A DNA stretch of 43,948 bases from CAYVAP01 sp964343195. GTDB lineage: Bacteria > Bacteroidota > Bacteroidia > J057. A model generated the notes under the pieces. It saw only the letters and a list, made by a program, of their open reading frames with translations. It was not told where the DNA came from and made no database searches. The translations under genes and the position numbers were made by a program. Every line of letters starts with the position of its first letter. Positions within the stretch are counted from its first letter, which is position 1. Below are positions 23,552 through 32,366 of this stretch, one piece after another. The stretch lies in contig CAYFIR010000046.1 of NCBI GenBank assembly GCA_964343195.1, positions 1-43,948 of the forward strand, read 5' to 3'.

Positions 23552-23559
23552 TAAATTTG
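23552..23559 (+). promoter_or_regulatory. -7 promoter element before plsC
   Basis: TAAATTTG matches the Bacteroidota -7 consensus TAnnTTTG exactly, 20 bp before the plsC ATG; a TTTTCGG stretch about 19 bp upstream may serve as the -33 part. The leader would be only about a dozen bases, consistent with the absence of a Shine-Dalgarno sequence. Confidence 0.5.
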
Positions 23560-23578
23560 CAAAAATGATTCGCCGCTG

Positions 23579-24346
23579 ATGAAAAAAATCCTGAGCTATA
23601 TCCTGACTCCTTTCCATCTGGTCTTTTTCGGACTGGTACTGGTTGTGTTTCATGCCATCCAGTGGTTGGCGCTGAATATTGGGGGATATCGCTGGCACAA
23701 ACGCTCGGTTGATTACCTGAATATTTGGCTGACCCGCTCGCTGTTGCTGCTGGGAACCAGGGTGCGGTTCTTCAACTCCCACGAGATCCCCACCGATCGA
23801 CCTTTGATCATTGTGTCCAACCACCAGAGCATGCACGACATTTCCCCAATCCTCTGGAATTTGCGGCAGCACCACGTCAAGTTTGTCTCCAAAAAAGAGT
23901 TGGGCAAAGGAATTCCCAGTGTGTCGTATAACCTGCGCCACGGAGGCTCGGTATTGATCGACCGCAAAAACCCCCGGCAGGCGATACCCGCCCTGAAGAA
24001 ATTCGGAGAATACATCGAAACCAACAAGTATGCGGCGGTCATATTCCCGGAGGGAACCCGCAGCCGCACCGGAGTTCCCAAATCATTTGCCCCCAAGGGG
24101 TTCCTCACCCTCCTGAAGTACATTCCATCCGCCGTAGTGGTTCCCATTACCATCAACCATTCCTTTCACCTGCAAATGGGATATCCCATGACAGTCGGGG
24201 CACAGCCGACCTTCACAGTCCATGAGCCGATTGACCCAACAGGTCGCGACCCCAAGGAAGTATTTGAAGAGACAGAGGCCGTGATCAAGGCGGGGATAGA
24301 CTTGCCCAGTACTGCTAAAGAACCCGAAGGAAGTGGTAATCTATAA
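23579..24346 (+). CDS. plsC: 1-acyl-sn-glycerol-3-phosphate acyltransferase
   Basis: 255 residues. An N-terminal hydrophobic segment (about 5-35) anchors it to the inner membrane. The acyltransferase signature NHQSMHD (H-x4-D) lies near residue 81, and the PEGTRSR substrate-binding motif near 160. It transfers a fatty acyl group to lysophosphatidic acid to make phosphatidic acid. The gene is divergent from the sensor fusion gene with an 84-bp shared promoter region and is the first gene right of the tRNA locus read on the plus strand. Confidence 0.88.
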   Translation: MKKILSYILTPFHLVFFGLVLVVFHAIQWLALNIGGYRWHKRSVDYLNIWLTRSLLLLGTRVRFFNSHEIPTDRPLIIVSNHQSMHDISPILWNLRQHHVKFVSKKELGKGIPSVSYNLRHGGSVLIDRKNPRQAIPALKKFGEYIETNKYAAVIFPEGTRSRTGVPKSFAPKGFLTLLKYIPSAVVVPITINHSFHLQMGYPMTVGAQPTFTVHEPIDPTGRDPKEVFEETEAVIKAGIDLPSTAKEPEGSGNL

Positions 24347-24445
24347 TCTGGGATTTGTTTGACTCGACTTAGGTTGAAGTTGAATGGCCGATTTGCTATG
24401 TTCATAGTTGGTACTTTTCACATTATTAACTATAACTACGAGCAT

Positions 24446-25774
24446 ATGCGAAACACTCTACTTCTACTACTGGCTATCGCCTGGGTGGGCATGAACACCT
24501 CTATGGCACAGGCACCTGTTATCGATGGCGACATGTCTGATCCAGGCTATGTGACCATTGGGACCTTTACTTCTGGCAATGGCTTTGCTGGTGACAATGA
24601 CCTCGGAGAGTTAAAGGCTTTTTGGGATGGGAGCAACCTATACCTGGGCCTAACCGGTGAGTTAAATGCAGACAACCGCATGGTACTTCTACTGGATTTT
24701 AGCGGGTATGGGGGAGCTACCGCCAATGCTGCCCTTCCTGGTTCTGGCGGTTTTGCCAATGGGTATGCAGGAACCATCCTCCCGAATGAGGTAGATTTTA
24801 TCTTGGTGGGAAACGAAGGTAACGGCACTACAGACTTTTTTGTCGATGCCGGCAGATATGGAATTGGCAGCGTATTAAACGAGGGCTACCTTGGAAACTC
24901 TAATCAGGCTGGCACCATCAAAACCATCACTGCCGCAGATCTGAACAGCGCATTAGGAGGCAGCACTGGCACAGATGGCGAGTTTGCATACCAAAGTAAT
25001 TTTGCAGGAGACGCCAACGAAGGCTGGGAAATCAAAATCCCCCTGGACGCGCTTCCAGGAGTGTCAACCGCCGATGACCTGAGTGTCCTGGCCGGTATCA
25101 GCAATGGGGTTGGCTTTTGGTCAGACGAGTTCATCCCTAGCGTTTCTGGATCCACGGGAAACCCAGGTTCCGGCGCGGATTTGGTTACCTTTGGCGTCAC
25201 CTTCACCTCTCCGCAGGCATTCGCAACGACTTTCCCGGTGGAGTTGCTTTCTTTCCAGGCAAAAGCCCAGGATGAGCGGGTACAACTCAACTGGCTCACT
25301 GCCAACGAGGTCAACCACAGCCACTTCGAAATCGAGCGCAGTGCCGATGCTCAGGACTGGGCAATGCTGGAGCGCATCCAGACTGCAAGCAAACGCAGCG
25401 ACGACCAGAATTCCTATCAGTTTACAGACCTCAGTCCGATGCCAGGGCGCACCTTTTACCGCCTCCGTCAGGTGGACCTTGATGGTACCTCGACCCTGAG
25501 TCCTCAGGTAGAGGTGACGATTGCTCCCCAGGGACAACTGATTGCATCCCCCAATCCCGTACAGGATCGACTGACACTGGAACTGCCATTTGCAGAAGGA
25601 GAGCTACAGCAGGTGCTGATTTATAACCTGCAAGGTCGACCCGTAGCCCGGCCTCAGGCTGAGGTAGTCGGTGGCAGCGCCTTCCTTGATGTCAGTGATT
25701 TGCCCGCAGGGCTGTATCAGGTTCAGGTAAAAGGGACTGCTGGGCAGTGGATCACCAGAATCCGCAAACAGTAG
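24446..25774 (+). CDS. Secreted T9SS-sorted protein with CBM9/DOMON-like domain
   Basis: 442 residues from ATG 24446, which gives a clean signal peptide (MRNTLLLLLAIAWVGMNTSMAQ); the frame is open from 24359 without a plausible leader. Residues about 23-255 form a DOMON/CBM9-like beta-sandwich (APVIDGDMSDPGY, then LKAFWDGSNLYLGLTG). A Fn3-like VELLSFQAKAQDERVQLNW segment leads into residues about 365-442, a T9SS sorting domain (ASPNPVQDRLTLELP and LPAGLYQVQV). It is predicted to be secreted through type IX secretion and to bind a polysaccharide or heme-type ligand. Confidence 0.8.
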   Translation: MRNTLLLLLAIAWVGMNTSMAQAPVIDGDMSDPGYVTIGTFTSGNGFAGDNDLGELKAFWDGSNLYLGLTGELNADNRMVLLLDFSGYGGATANAALPGSGGFANGYAGTILPNEVDFILVGNEGNGTTDFFVDAGRYGIGSVLNEGYLGNSNQAGTIKTITAADLNSALGGSTGTDGEFAYQSNFAGDANEGWEIKIPLDALPGVSTADDLSVLAGISNGVGFWSDEFIPSVSGSTGNPGSGADLVTFGVTFTSPQAFATTFPVELLSFQAKAQDERVQLNWLTANEVNHSHFEIERSADAQDWAMLERIQTASKRSDDQNSYQFTDLSPMPGRTFYRLRQVDLDGTSTLSPQVEVTIAPQGQLIASPNPVQDRLTLELPFAEGELQQVLIYNLQGRPVARPQAEVVGGSAFLDVSDLPAGLYQVQVKGTAGQWITRIRKQ

Positions 25775-25845
25775 GCCGATATGCCTTTAACATCGCATTA
25801 ACAGACTTTAACGAGGCATTAACCCAAAGGCAATCAATTGCCCCC

Positions 25846-25946
25846 TACCTTTGAAATGTACCAGAAATGGTTTAGGTGACGCACTCGTTCTAAGTTCTGT
25901 TTTCATAGCACTTGAGCCGCCCGGGAGGGTGGCTCATCCTCTTTTT
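25846..25946 (+). ncRNA. Candidate small RNA with promoter and terminator
   Basis: TACCTTTG at 25846-25853 is a perfect TAnnTTTG -7 element, with no open frame after it. Transcription from about 25860 would give roughly 85 nt ending at a hairpin (25914-25935) and T-run. No known RNA family is recognised and no -33 element is obvious. Confidence 0.35.
25914..25946 (+). terminator. Intrinsic terminator
   Basis: GAGCCGCCC, a GGGA loop and GGGTGGCTC (one G-T pair) are followed by ATCCTCTTTTT. It may end the T9SS gene transcript (stop 140 bp upstream) or the candidate small RNA. Confidence 0.65.
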
Positions 25947-26001
25947 AAGAGGTAGGTCGTCGTTTTTGATCGAAATAGTCTCACAATCTCTCAGACTTTT
26001 T

Positions 26002-26517
26002 TTAAAAGACCTGATACTGGACAAAATCCAATGCCATCAGCACCCATTTTCGGAGAAAGGCAAAAATGAAGGACCAGGTTGCCACCGCAGTTCCTACATA
26101 GGTAATGATGCGTCTGGGGCTTTCCTGAAAGGCCACTGCGATGCCCACCGCAATCATGGGAGAAATCACAGGTGAGAGAAACGCCACTCCGGTAAGTCCA
26201 TAGCGTTTCCAGATGGTGTAAATTCGGCGGCGCTTGGCAAAGCTGGCTGGTTTCCTTTTGGGAAAAATCTTTTTGAACCAACGGCGGATGGCGTCACCGA
26301 AAAAGGTATAAAAGGGGACACTCACGAGGGCTCCGCCTCCAATTGTCAGGAGGATCTCCACAAAATTCAGGCTCTTGTTGGCCATAGCAGCGGCAGCCGC
26401 AATTCCAAACTTGACAAAGGAGGCAAAGAATAAACCAACATACATGCCCCAGGGGAGGTCCTGGCTCAGGCTGTTAAGGAGCAGGTTGGGGGTCCAATCC
26501 ATTAGGAGAAATTCCAT
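26002..26517 (-). CDS. Small integral membrane protein (Sm_multidrug_ex-like?)
   Basis: About 171 residues from the Met at 26517; the frame is open to 26547. Three to four hydrophobic segments are visible: one around GMYVGLFFASFVKFGIAAAAA, one around ILLTIGGGALVSVPFYTFF, a basic loop KKIFPKRKPASFAKRRR, then two more. A GLTGVAFLSPVISPMIAVGIA stretch resembles the small multidrug export/DedA-like families, but the match is weak. Its function is not established. No gene is close upstream; the gap 26548-26852 holds nothing I can identify. Confidence 0.55.
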   Translation of the reverse strand: MEFLLMDWTPNLLLNSLSQDLPWGMYVGLFFASFVKFGIAAAAAMANKSLNFVEILLTIGGGALVSVPFYTFFGDAIRRWFKKIFPKRKPASFAKRRRIYTIWKRYGLTGVAFLSPVISPMIAVGIAVAFQESPRRIITYVGTAVATWSFIFAFLRKWVLMALDFVQYQVF

Positions 26518-26547
26518 CAGGGGAAGGTGGGGTGAAAGGTGGGTCAA

Positions 26548-26852
26548 TAAAAACAGTTGGGTAATGACAAAGACTATAAACGAGGTCCTAAGGTTTGGAT
26601 GCCATTAGAGTTTACAAGATAAAAGCTATTTCAGCACATCAATTTAGTATAGGGGTTGGACAGAATTATATAGGTATGCAGGTCCTCTTTTCCTTCATTT
26701 CCCCATACCCTTCATACCTGATTTCTTCTGCCCACCTGCTTAGGGTGTACAAAGTTGATATGAATAACCAGCGTGCCCATATAAACCTTATTTCCCTTAT
26801 GGATCTTTCTCTCTCATATACCTTTCTCCCTTCCACACCTTTGGCCCGCTAC
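26548..26852. other. Intergenic gap without recognisable feature
   Basis: This 305-bp, AT-rich and pyrimidine-rich stretch lies between the membrane protein gene (start 26517) and the end of dgkA. I see no credible gene, tRNA, repeat or strong hairpin. The promoter of the minus-strand membrane protein gene should be in its left part, but no clear -7 element is visible. Confidence 0.5.
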
Positions 26853-27236
26853 CTATGGCGAAATACCCTGCCAAACCGTCCATAGTTTTGGAATAAAAAT
26901 CAGGCCCCAAACCACCGCGCAAAAAATCACCGCCAGGAGCACCGCTCCTGCAGCTACATCCTTGGCTTTGCCGGCCAGAGGATGAAAATCCGGAGAGGCC
27001 AGATCGGTCAGGTACTCCAGCGCAGTGTTGAGTGCTTCGGTCACGATTACCAGCGCCATACAGATCAAAATGGCAATCCACTCATTCACTGATAATTTCA
27101 ACCATACCCCCAGTAGGGTAATCACTACCACTGCTAGTAGATGAATACGGGCGTTTACCTGTGTCCGAAAAAAGGTGGCTATTCCCTGGAATGCGTAGCG
27201 AAAGCTGCGCCCCCGGGAATGAAGAAACTGGCGCAT
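26853..27236 (-). CDS. dgkA: Diacylglycerol/undecaprenol kinase (DgkA family)
   Basis: 127 residues from the Met at 27236; the frame is open to 27416 but the extra front is unlike the family. Three transmembrane helices are present. The conserved motif EALNTALEYLTDLA in the second half, followed by HPLAGKAKDVAAGAVLL, is diagnostic, with Glu, Asn and Asp for Mg-ATP. It phosphorylates diacylglycerol or undecaprenol in the inner membrane. The size matches the family (about 120). It is divergent from the DUF1624 gene. Confidence 0.85.
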   Translation of the reverse strand: MRQFLHSRGRSFRYAFQGIATFFRTQVNARIHLLAVVVITLLGVWLKLSVNEWIAILICMALVIVTEALNTALEYLTDLASPDFHPLAGKAKDVAAGAVLLAVIFCAVVWGLIFIPKLWTVWQGISP

Positions 27237-27403
27237 ATGTCCAAAATTCGATAATTCCTTCCAAAGTAGGAAACCATCCTGAGGATGGAGACGCCAAAAT
27301 CGGCACAAATATTTCATAGCCCCGTTATGTAGCTCTGTTTCAGCGCCTAAAAAGTTGACTTTCACCTCAAAAAGATTGCTTCTTGCCACTTGATACCACA
27401 CTG

Positions 27404-28630
27404 ATGAGTCAGACACCCGTCAAGTCAGATCGCCTTCAGTTCATAGACGCCCTTCGCGCCTATGCCATCCTGATGATGCTTCAGGGCCACTTTGTGGACA
27501 TGATGTTGGCTTCGGAGTACCGGGATACGGCCTATCCGCTCTATGACCTTTGGTCCTTTATGCGAGGCATGACGGCACCGATCTTTTTCACCATCACCGG
27601 TATCGTATTTGTCTTTTTGCTGCTGCGAAAGGGACTTCCTCTGGGAGAGAATCCCCGGATTCGCAAAGGGTTAAAGCGAGGTGTACAATTGATTGGTATA
27701 GGATACCTGATCCAGCTAAGTATCCCCGCGATCCTGAGCTTCCACTGGTACAAGAGTTTCTGGGAAGTCGATGTCCTGCACTGCATTGGCCTGGCACTGA
27801 TTGCCCTGATCGGTCTGTATGCCCTCTGCGAAAAGCTCAGACTGCCCATTCCATTGGTATTTACTGTAGTGGCTTTGACCCTTTTTCTAGTCGAACCGAT
27901 CACCAAAGCCGTTGACTGGTCCTTCTTCCCTCGCTTTTTCGAGCATTATTTCACCAAGGAGTTCGGTTCCAACTTTACCCCTATTCCCTGGGTAGGGTAC
28001 ACCTTGATTGGAGGTGTCATTGGCTGGCATGTGAGCCGGGACCAGGGATTGTACCGAACAGCCTGGTGGCCGCTCTTCTTCGTAATTCTGGGATGGTTAC
28101 TGGTAGACTATAGTTCACCTCTTTTGATCGAGGTGTACAAAAGTACGGGTTGGACGGTCTTCCGACAGGTAGCCTACAATAACTATCTGCTGATTCGCCT
28201 TGGACACGTATTTATCGTGATTTCCGTCTTTATGTGGCTGGAACTGATATTCAAGCAGTTTCCCAGACTCCTGCTGAAAATCGGTGGGGAAACCCTGACT
28301 GTTTATGCCGTTCACTTCGTAGTGCTGTACGGGACGTGGTTTGGAATAGGGGTCAGTACCTTTTGGAAATATTCCCTTTCTCCATGGACTGTTGCAATCG
28401 GGGCAGCACTATTTGTTGCAGCACATGTCCTGCTTGTTGCCAAACTTGAGGAAGTCACCGCTTTCCTAAAGGTCAAAATGTGGCAACCCATCCGCAGGAG
28501 CTACCGTATGGCCCGCATTGCACTGTTGCGATCCGGGCGAGAATGGCCACGGCAGGTAGTGTATACGATGGAGAACATCTGGGGACAGATTCAGGCTTTT
28601 CTGCCACTGTCACGGGCTAAGGTCAAGTAA
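27404..28630 (+). CDS. DUF1624/HGSNAT-type membrane protein
   Basis: 408 residues from ATG 27404 (an open frame begins at 27383). The front, RLQFIDALRAYAILMMLQGH, fits the heparan-alpha-glucosaminide N-acetyltransferase-like DUF1624 family, with an early Asp/Arg helix and a conserved His. About ten transmembrane helices follow, and the last 70 residues are cytoplasmic and basic. Members are thought to move acyl groups across the membrane to sugars; the substrate here is unknown. A GC-rich palindrome (28637-28650) with a following T-run is a possible terminator. Confidence 0.75.
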   Translation: MSQTPVKSDRLQFIDALRAYAILMMLQGHFVDMMLASEYRDTAYPLYDLWSFMRGMTAPIFFTITGIVFVFLLLRKGLPLGENPRIRKGLKRGVQLIGIGYLIQLSIPAILSFHWYKSFWEVDVLHCIGLALIALIGLYALCEKLRLPIPLVFTVVALTLFLVEPITKAVDWSFFPRFFEHYFTKEFGSNFTPIPWVGYTLIGGVIGWHVSRDQGLYRTAWWPLFFVILGWLLVDYSSPLLIEVYKSTGWTVFRQVAYNNYLLIRLGHVFIVISVFMWLELIFKQFPRLLLKIGGETLTVYAVHFVVLYGTWFGIGVSTFWKYSLSPWTVAIGAALFVAAHVLLVAKLEEVTAFLKVKMWQPIRRSYRMARIALLRSGREWPRQVVYTMENIWGQIQAFLPLSRAKVK

Positions 28631-28636
28631 TCCATT

Positions 28637-28659
28637 CTCCGGTTCCGGAGGTGTATCTT
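28637..28659 (+). terminator. Possible terminator of the DUF1624 gene
   Basis: CTCCGG-TT-CCGGAG followed by GTGTATCTTTT sits just after the stop at 28630. The loop is very short, so the effective stem is CTCC/GGAG. Confidence 0.4.
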
Positions 28660-28779
28660 TTCTGCGATTATCCCAAAAATGGGTCCCTTGCGAACATGCA
28701 GCCTCGGGAGTAGTGCATCTATTGTCATTATTTCACAACTTGTTCCAGACTCCATTTTTGGCGCATTACCCTACATTTC

Positions 28780-29748
28780 ATGGAAGAACTAGCCGATAAG
28801 GTCAGAGACCTGCTTCAGCGGGCTGAAATTCGGATGGCCTTTAAAGAATTGGATAAAGAGGAAGAAAAGTTGAGCAGCACCCAGCGGGATACCCTGATTC
28901 AGCTACAAAATCGCTTTCGCAGTTTGCAGAGCAAACAGGTAAGTGGACTGCTTTCCTTTGGAGAGGCGAGAGTAGAAGAAGCGAACATCCTGAATGGATT
29001 GCTGCTATTTTTAAACGACCTCGAGGACTCCGCTGCTTCTGAGCCCGTGAGCGAAGCCTCCTCTCCCTCTCGTAATTCCACGGATCGCAGCAGCCCGGCT
29101 CCGGCTGGCACCACTAAAATTCTGTTTCTGGCTGCGAACCCTACTGATACCGGGCGCCTGCGCCTTTCTCAGGAGCAACGCGACATCTCTGAGGGCCTCA
29201 AACGTGCTGACAAGCGGGATCAGTTTGAAATGGTCACCCGTATGGCGGTGCGTCCACGTGACCTGACCCTGGCCATGATGGAGGTAAGCCCGAGTATCGT
29301 CCATTTCTCAGGCCACGGGGTTCAGCTTGACGCAGATGCTCCTACCACTCCTGAAACGCGGTTCATGGACTGGGGGCAGGACATGGAGCCTGGGTATCTG
29401 GGGGGCATTGCACTGGAAAACGATCAGGGAAAAGCCCACATCGTCAGGGCTGAGGCCTTGGGAGCCCTGTTTGACCTGTTTTCAGAGCAGGTGGATTGTG
29501 TCGTGCTCAATGCCTGTTATTCCCATCTGCAGGCCGAGGCACTCACGCCTCATGTTTGCTACATAATCGGCATGAATACCGCTGTGCCTGACGAGACGGC
29601 CGTGGCCTTTGCGACTGCATTTTACGATGCACTTGGGGCTGGAAAGGATATCCCATTCGCCTTTAAACTCGCGCGGACTGCTTTGCAATTGGGGAACCTG
29701 CCCGGAGCTGATATTCCCGTCCTGATCGAAGGGAAATGTGGAAGGTAG
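28780..29748 (+). CDS. EAD-like/CHAT caspase-type protease
   Basis: 322 residues, cytoplasmic. Residues 1-82 form a helical domain similar to effector-associated domain 11 (EAD11): LLQRAEIRMAFKELDK, then NRFRSLQSKQVSG and FGEARVEEANILNGLL. A low-complexity Ser/Pro linker (about 83-110) follows. Residues 111-320 are a CHAT protease domain: KILFLAANP, then VHFSGHG with catalytic His179, and VVLNACYS with catalytic Cys246. CHAT peptidases with EADs are predicted effectors of prokaryotic conflict or signalling systems, recruited through EAD-EAD contacts. No second EAD protein is adjacent, so its partner must be elsewhere. There is an unusually long insert between the His motif and GGIAL. Confidence 0.82.
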   Translation: MEELADKVRDLLQRAEIRMAFKELDKEEEKLSSTQRDTLIQLQNRFRSLQSKQVSGLLSFGEARVEEANILNGLLLFLNDLEDSAASEPVSEASSPSRNSTDRSSPAPAGTTKILFLAANPTDTGRLRLSQEQRDISEGLKRADKRDQFEMVTRMAVRPRDLTLAMMEVSPSIVHFSGHGVQLDADAPTTPETRFMDWGQDMEPGYLGGIALENDQGKAHIVRAEALGALFDLFSEQVDCVVLNACYSHLQAEALTPHVCYIIGMNTAVPDETAVAFATAFYDALGAGKDIPFAFKLARTALQLGNLPGADIPVLIEGKCGR

Positions 29749-29874
29749 CCAAGGGAACATAAGCGAAAGTCTTTAGTTATGAAGCATAAAGATATTCCCG
29801 GGCTGAGAGGGAATGTGTACCTTGGTGCCAATTTGGTCGCCACCCTTCCTGTTTAACACAAAACACAAGTTGTC

Positions 29875-30519
29875 ATGCCCACACGTCCTGATATTGCGGC
29901 AATTCGAACCGACTATCGTCAGGGATCCCTTGATGAGGTAAGTGAGAATCCCATCAAGCAGTTTGATACCTGGTTTCAGGAAGCAGTAAAAGGGGAGGTA
30001 ATGGCGGTAAATGCCATGTCGCTTTCCACGATCAAAGAGGGAAGGCCTGCCAATCGGATCGTATTACTCAAGGACTTTACCGAAGAAGGATTTGTCTTCT
30101 TTACCAACTATCAGAGTCATAAAGGAGAAGAAATCGCCGCCAATCCTCATGTAGCACTTACCTTCTGGTGGGCAGAACTGGAACGGCAGGTTCGCATAGA
30201 GGGGGTTGCGACTAAAGTATCAGCGGAAGAGTCTGAAGAATATTTTCAGAGTCGCCCCCGAGGTAGCCGCATAGGGGCATGGGCCTCTCCTCAGAGTCAT
30301 CCGATTGCAGGTCGTGAAATCCTGGAGGCCAGGGTTCAGGAGCTCCAGCAGCAGTATGGAGGAGAGGTGGAAATCCCCCGCCCTGAATATTGGGGGGGGT
30401 ACCGCGTGGCACCAGACTTTCTGGAATTCTGGCAAGGAAGGAGCAGTCGCCTCCATGATCGCCTTGCCTATACCCTCCAGCCTGATGGGGCCTGGCTTAT
30501 CCAGAGATTAGCCCCCTAA
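29875..30519 (+). CDS. pdxH: Pyridoxamine 5'-phosphate oxidase
   Basis: 214 residues. Family landmarks are PIKQFDTWFQEA, the FMN-binding NRIVLLKDFTEEGFVFFTN stretch, FWWAELERQVRIEG, SRPRGSRIGAWAS, and the C-terminal EFWQGRSSRLHDR signature with the Arg/His that bind the substrate. It oxidises pyridoxine or pyridoxamine 5'-phosphate to pyridoxal 5'-phosphate in the cytoplasm. Its length matches the family. It is a single-gene unit 126 bp after the CHAT gene; there is no obvious functional link. Confidence 0.95.
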   Translation: MPTRPDIAAIRTDYRQGSLDEVSENPIKQFDTWFQEAVKGEVMAVNAMSLSTIKEGRPANRIVLLKDFTEEGFVFFTNYQSHKGEEIAANPHVALTFWWAELERQVRIEGVATKVSAEESEEYFQSRPRGSRIGAWASPQSHPIAGREILEARVQELQQQYGGEVEIPRPEYWGGYRVAPDFLEFWQGRSSRLHDRLAYTLQPDGAWLIQRLAP

Positions 30520-30592
30520 TTGGTCATTTTTCCGTTATGGGAAAGAGAGAGATGTTTCTGTAACTTGCCACGGATTAATCTGAAGGGATTCT

Positions 30593-31330
30593 ATGTTGCA
30601 TAGGCTCATTCTGTTACTAATTGGGATACACCTGTTCCAGTTGGGTTTGTCCCAGACTGGAAGTGGGGACGATGCAAAACCCAGCTCACTTATTTTTTCC
30701 GGGATGATTACCTCCCGTGGATTGGGCGCTGATGTTGCGTATACGGTAGGAAGTGAATTCCGTCAATACCGCTTCGGTCTGGAAGTCAGGCAGATAAAAG
30801 ATTCGCATGAGGCACTCATAGACCCCGCCAATCCCGAGGCTGGCGGACGATACGTCTTTGGTAAGCTCAATTCACTGACACAGATCAGTCCCACCGCTGG
30901 AATAGAGTGGAATCTGCTTCCAACCACCAGACTGAATCCCTTTAACCTGCGGGTGGGAGTGTTGGCAGGACCAGGCATAGGCCTGGTAAACCCCTATCAG
31001 TTGCTTGTCTGTACCAATACCGGGACTGCAAACTGCAACGTGTTGCCGCTCCCCTATGACCCCGATCGCCACAACTTTTACAATATTCAGGGGAGGGCCC
31101 GCATTCGTGACCGCAGTTTCAACCCTGAAGTTGTATTTGGTGGGACCCTCGGAGCCTATGGGCTACTGGATTTTGTGGCGAGTCAGAGTTACGTGAATGG
31201 AGTGACTTTTGGGCTGAGGCTTGACGCCTTCACTGAAACCATTCCCCTGGTGGTAGAAAGTTCAGTGTTACACAACCGACAGGTCTTCCTGACTGCTTCT
31301 GTGGGGTTTGTCCTGGGCAGTCGGAATTAG
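30593..31330 (+). CDS. Predicted outer-membrane or secreted beta-rich protein
   Basis: 245 residues with a signal peptide (residues 1-20, ending GLSQ). The rest is strand-rich, with alternating polar and hydrophobic residues (EFRQYRFGLEVRQI, LRVGVLAGPGIG, QVFLTASVGFVLG), consistent with an outer-membrane beta-barrel of the PorT/OmpW-like size. A TAACTTG element about 40 bp before the start may be its -7 promoter. No family can be named. Confidence 0.6.
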   Translation: MLHRLILLLIGIHLFQLGLSQTGSGDDAKPSSLIFSGMITSRGLGADVAYTVGSEFRQYRFGLEVRQIKDSHEALIDPANPEAGGRYVFGKLNSLTQISPTAGIEWNLLPTTRLNPFNLRVGVLAGPGIGLVNPYQLLVCTNTGTANCNVLPLPYDPDRHNFYNIQGRARIRDRSFNPEVVFGGTLGAYGLLDFVASQSYVNGVTFGLRLDAFTETIPLVVESSVLHNRQVFLTASVGFVLGSRN

Positions 31331-31389
31331 CGGATAAACTTTCACCCCAAACCTTCGTTATCTTTAGCAATTCATTTGGAGAAAGATTT

Positions 31390-32274
31390 ATGTCAACAAT
31401 TGCGATAAACGACCTTACGGCTAAGAATATGCCCGGCAATGGACCCCGCCCCAAGTGGTTAAGGGTCAAGCTGCCATATGGGAAAAGCTATACCGACGTA
31501 CGGTCCATCATTGATAACCATTCCCTGCACACCGTTTGCGAAAGCGCCCGTTGCCCCAATATGGGCGAGTGCTGGGGGGCTGGGACAGCGACCTTCATGA
31601 TTCTGGGAAATACCTGTACCCGTTCCTGTTCATTTTGCGCGGTAGCCACTGGTAAACCAGATCAGTTGGATACATTCGAGCCTTACCGAGTTGGCAAGGC
31701 TGTCGCCCAAATGGGCGTCAAGCACGCTGTACTGACCTCCGTCAACCGCGACGAGCAAAAGGACCGGGGGATGAACATCTGGGCTGAAACGGTACGTCAG
31801 GTACGCCGGCAGTCTCCCGGAACAACCATCGAGACTTTGATCCCGGATGTGAAGGCTAACTGGGATGCGCTTAAACTCATCACTGACGAAAATCCCGAGA
31901 TCGTTTCCCACAACATGGAAACTGTATCTCGCCTCTACCGTCGCGTACGTCCACAGGCCAAGTACCAGCGCAGCCTGGATCAGATCCAGCGCACCAAGGA
32001 TGCGGGTTGTCGCACCAAGTCCGGCTTCATGGTCGGCCTCGGCGAAACGCCCGAGGAGGTCTATGAAATCATGCGCCACCTGGCCGAGCATGGCTGTGAT
32101 GTTGTCACCATCGGTCAGTACCTGCAACCGACCAAGATGCACCTGCCCGTTGAGGAGTTTGTGCATCCCGACCTTTTTGATCACTACCGCGAGGTCGGCC
32201 TGGAACTGGGACTGAAATATGTCGAGAGTGGCCCGCTGGTGCGCTCCAGTTACCACTCCGAGCGGCATTTGTAG
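31390..32274 (+). CDS. lipA: Lipoyl synthase
   Basis: 294 residues. The radical-SAM cluster motif is CTRSCSFC (C-x3-C-x2-C) and the auxiliary-cluster motif is CESARCPNMGEC upstream. RSSYHSE near the C-terminus carries the third auxiliary-cluster Ser ligand typical of LipA. It inserts two sulfur atoms into octanoyl groups on lipoyl domains. The size matches the family. A TATCTTTA element about 25 bp upstream may be the -7 promoter. It is followed by a strong bidirectional terminator. Confidence 0.96.
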   Translation: MSTIAINDLTAKNMPGNGPRPKWLRVKLPYGKSYTDVRSIIDNHSLHTVCESARCPNMGECWGAGTATFMILGNTCTRSCSFCAVATGKPDQLDTFEPYRVGKAVAQMGVKHAVLTSVNRDEQKDRGMNIWAETVRQVRRQSPGTTIETLIPDVKANWDALKLITDENPEIVSHNMETVSRLYRRVRPQAKYQRSLDQIQRTKDAGCRTKSGFMVGLGETPEEVYEIMRHLAEHGCDVVTIGQYLQPTKMHLPVEEFVHPDLFDHYREVGLELGLKYVESGPLVRSSYHSERHL

Positions 32275-32300
32275 GATCAGTCCTGTTGATTTGAAAAACG

Positions 32301-32332
32301 AGCGCCCAATGGTTGTGAAGCCATTGGGCGCT
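32301..32332. terminator. Bidirectional terminator between lipA and the ELWxxDG gene
   Basis: AGCGCCCAATGG, an 8-base loop and CCATTGGGCGCT make a perfect 12-bp stem. T-rich tracts follow on both strands (ACTTTTTG on plus, CGTTTTTC on minus), fitting the two convergent genes. Confidence 0.85.
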
Positions 32333-32366
32333 GTTCACTTTTTGTGCTTTCGAATGTCCATCGAAA

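Noticed and set aside
23495..23941. N-terminal extension of the sensor fusion
   Set aside because: It is antisense to plsC and unlike any domain; the receiver domain starts properly at the Met at 23494.
26595..26885. A small gene between the membrane protein and dgkA
   Set aside because: The frame is of low complexity with no promoter or conserved motif and overlaps the dgkA end.
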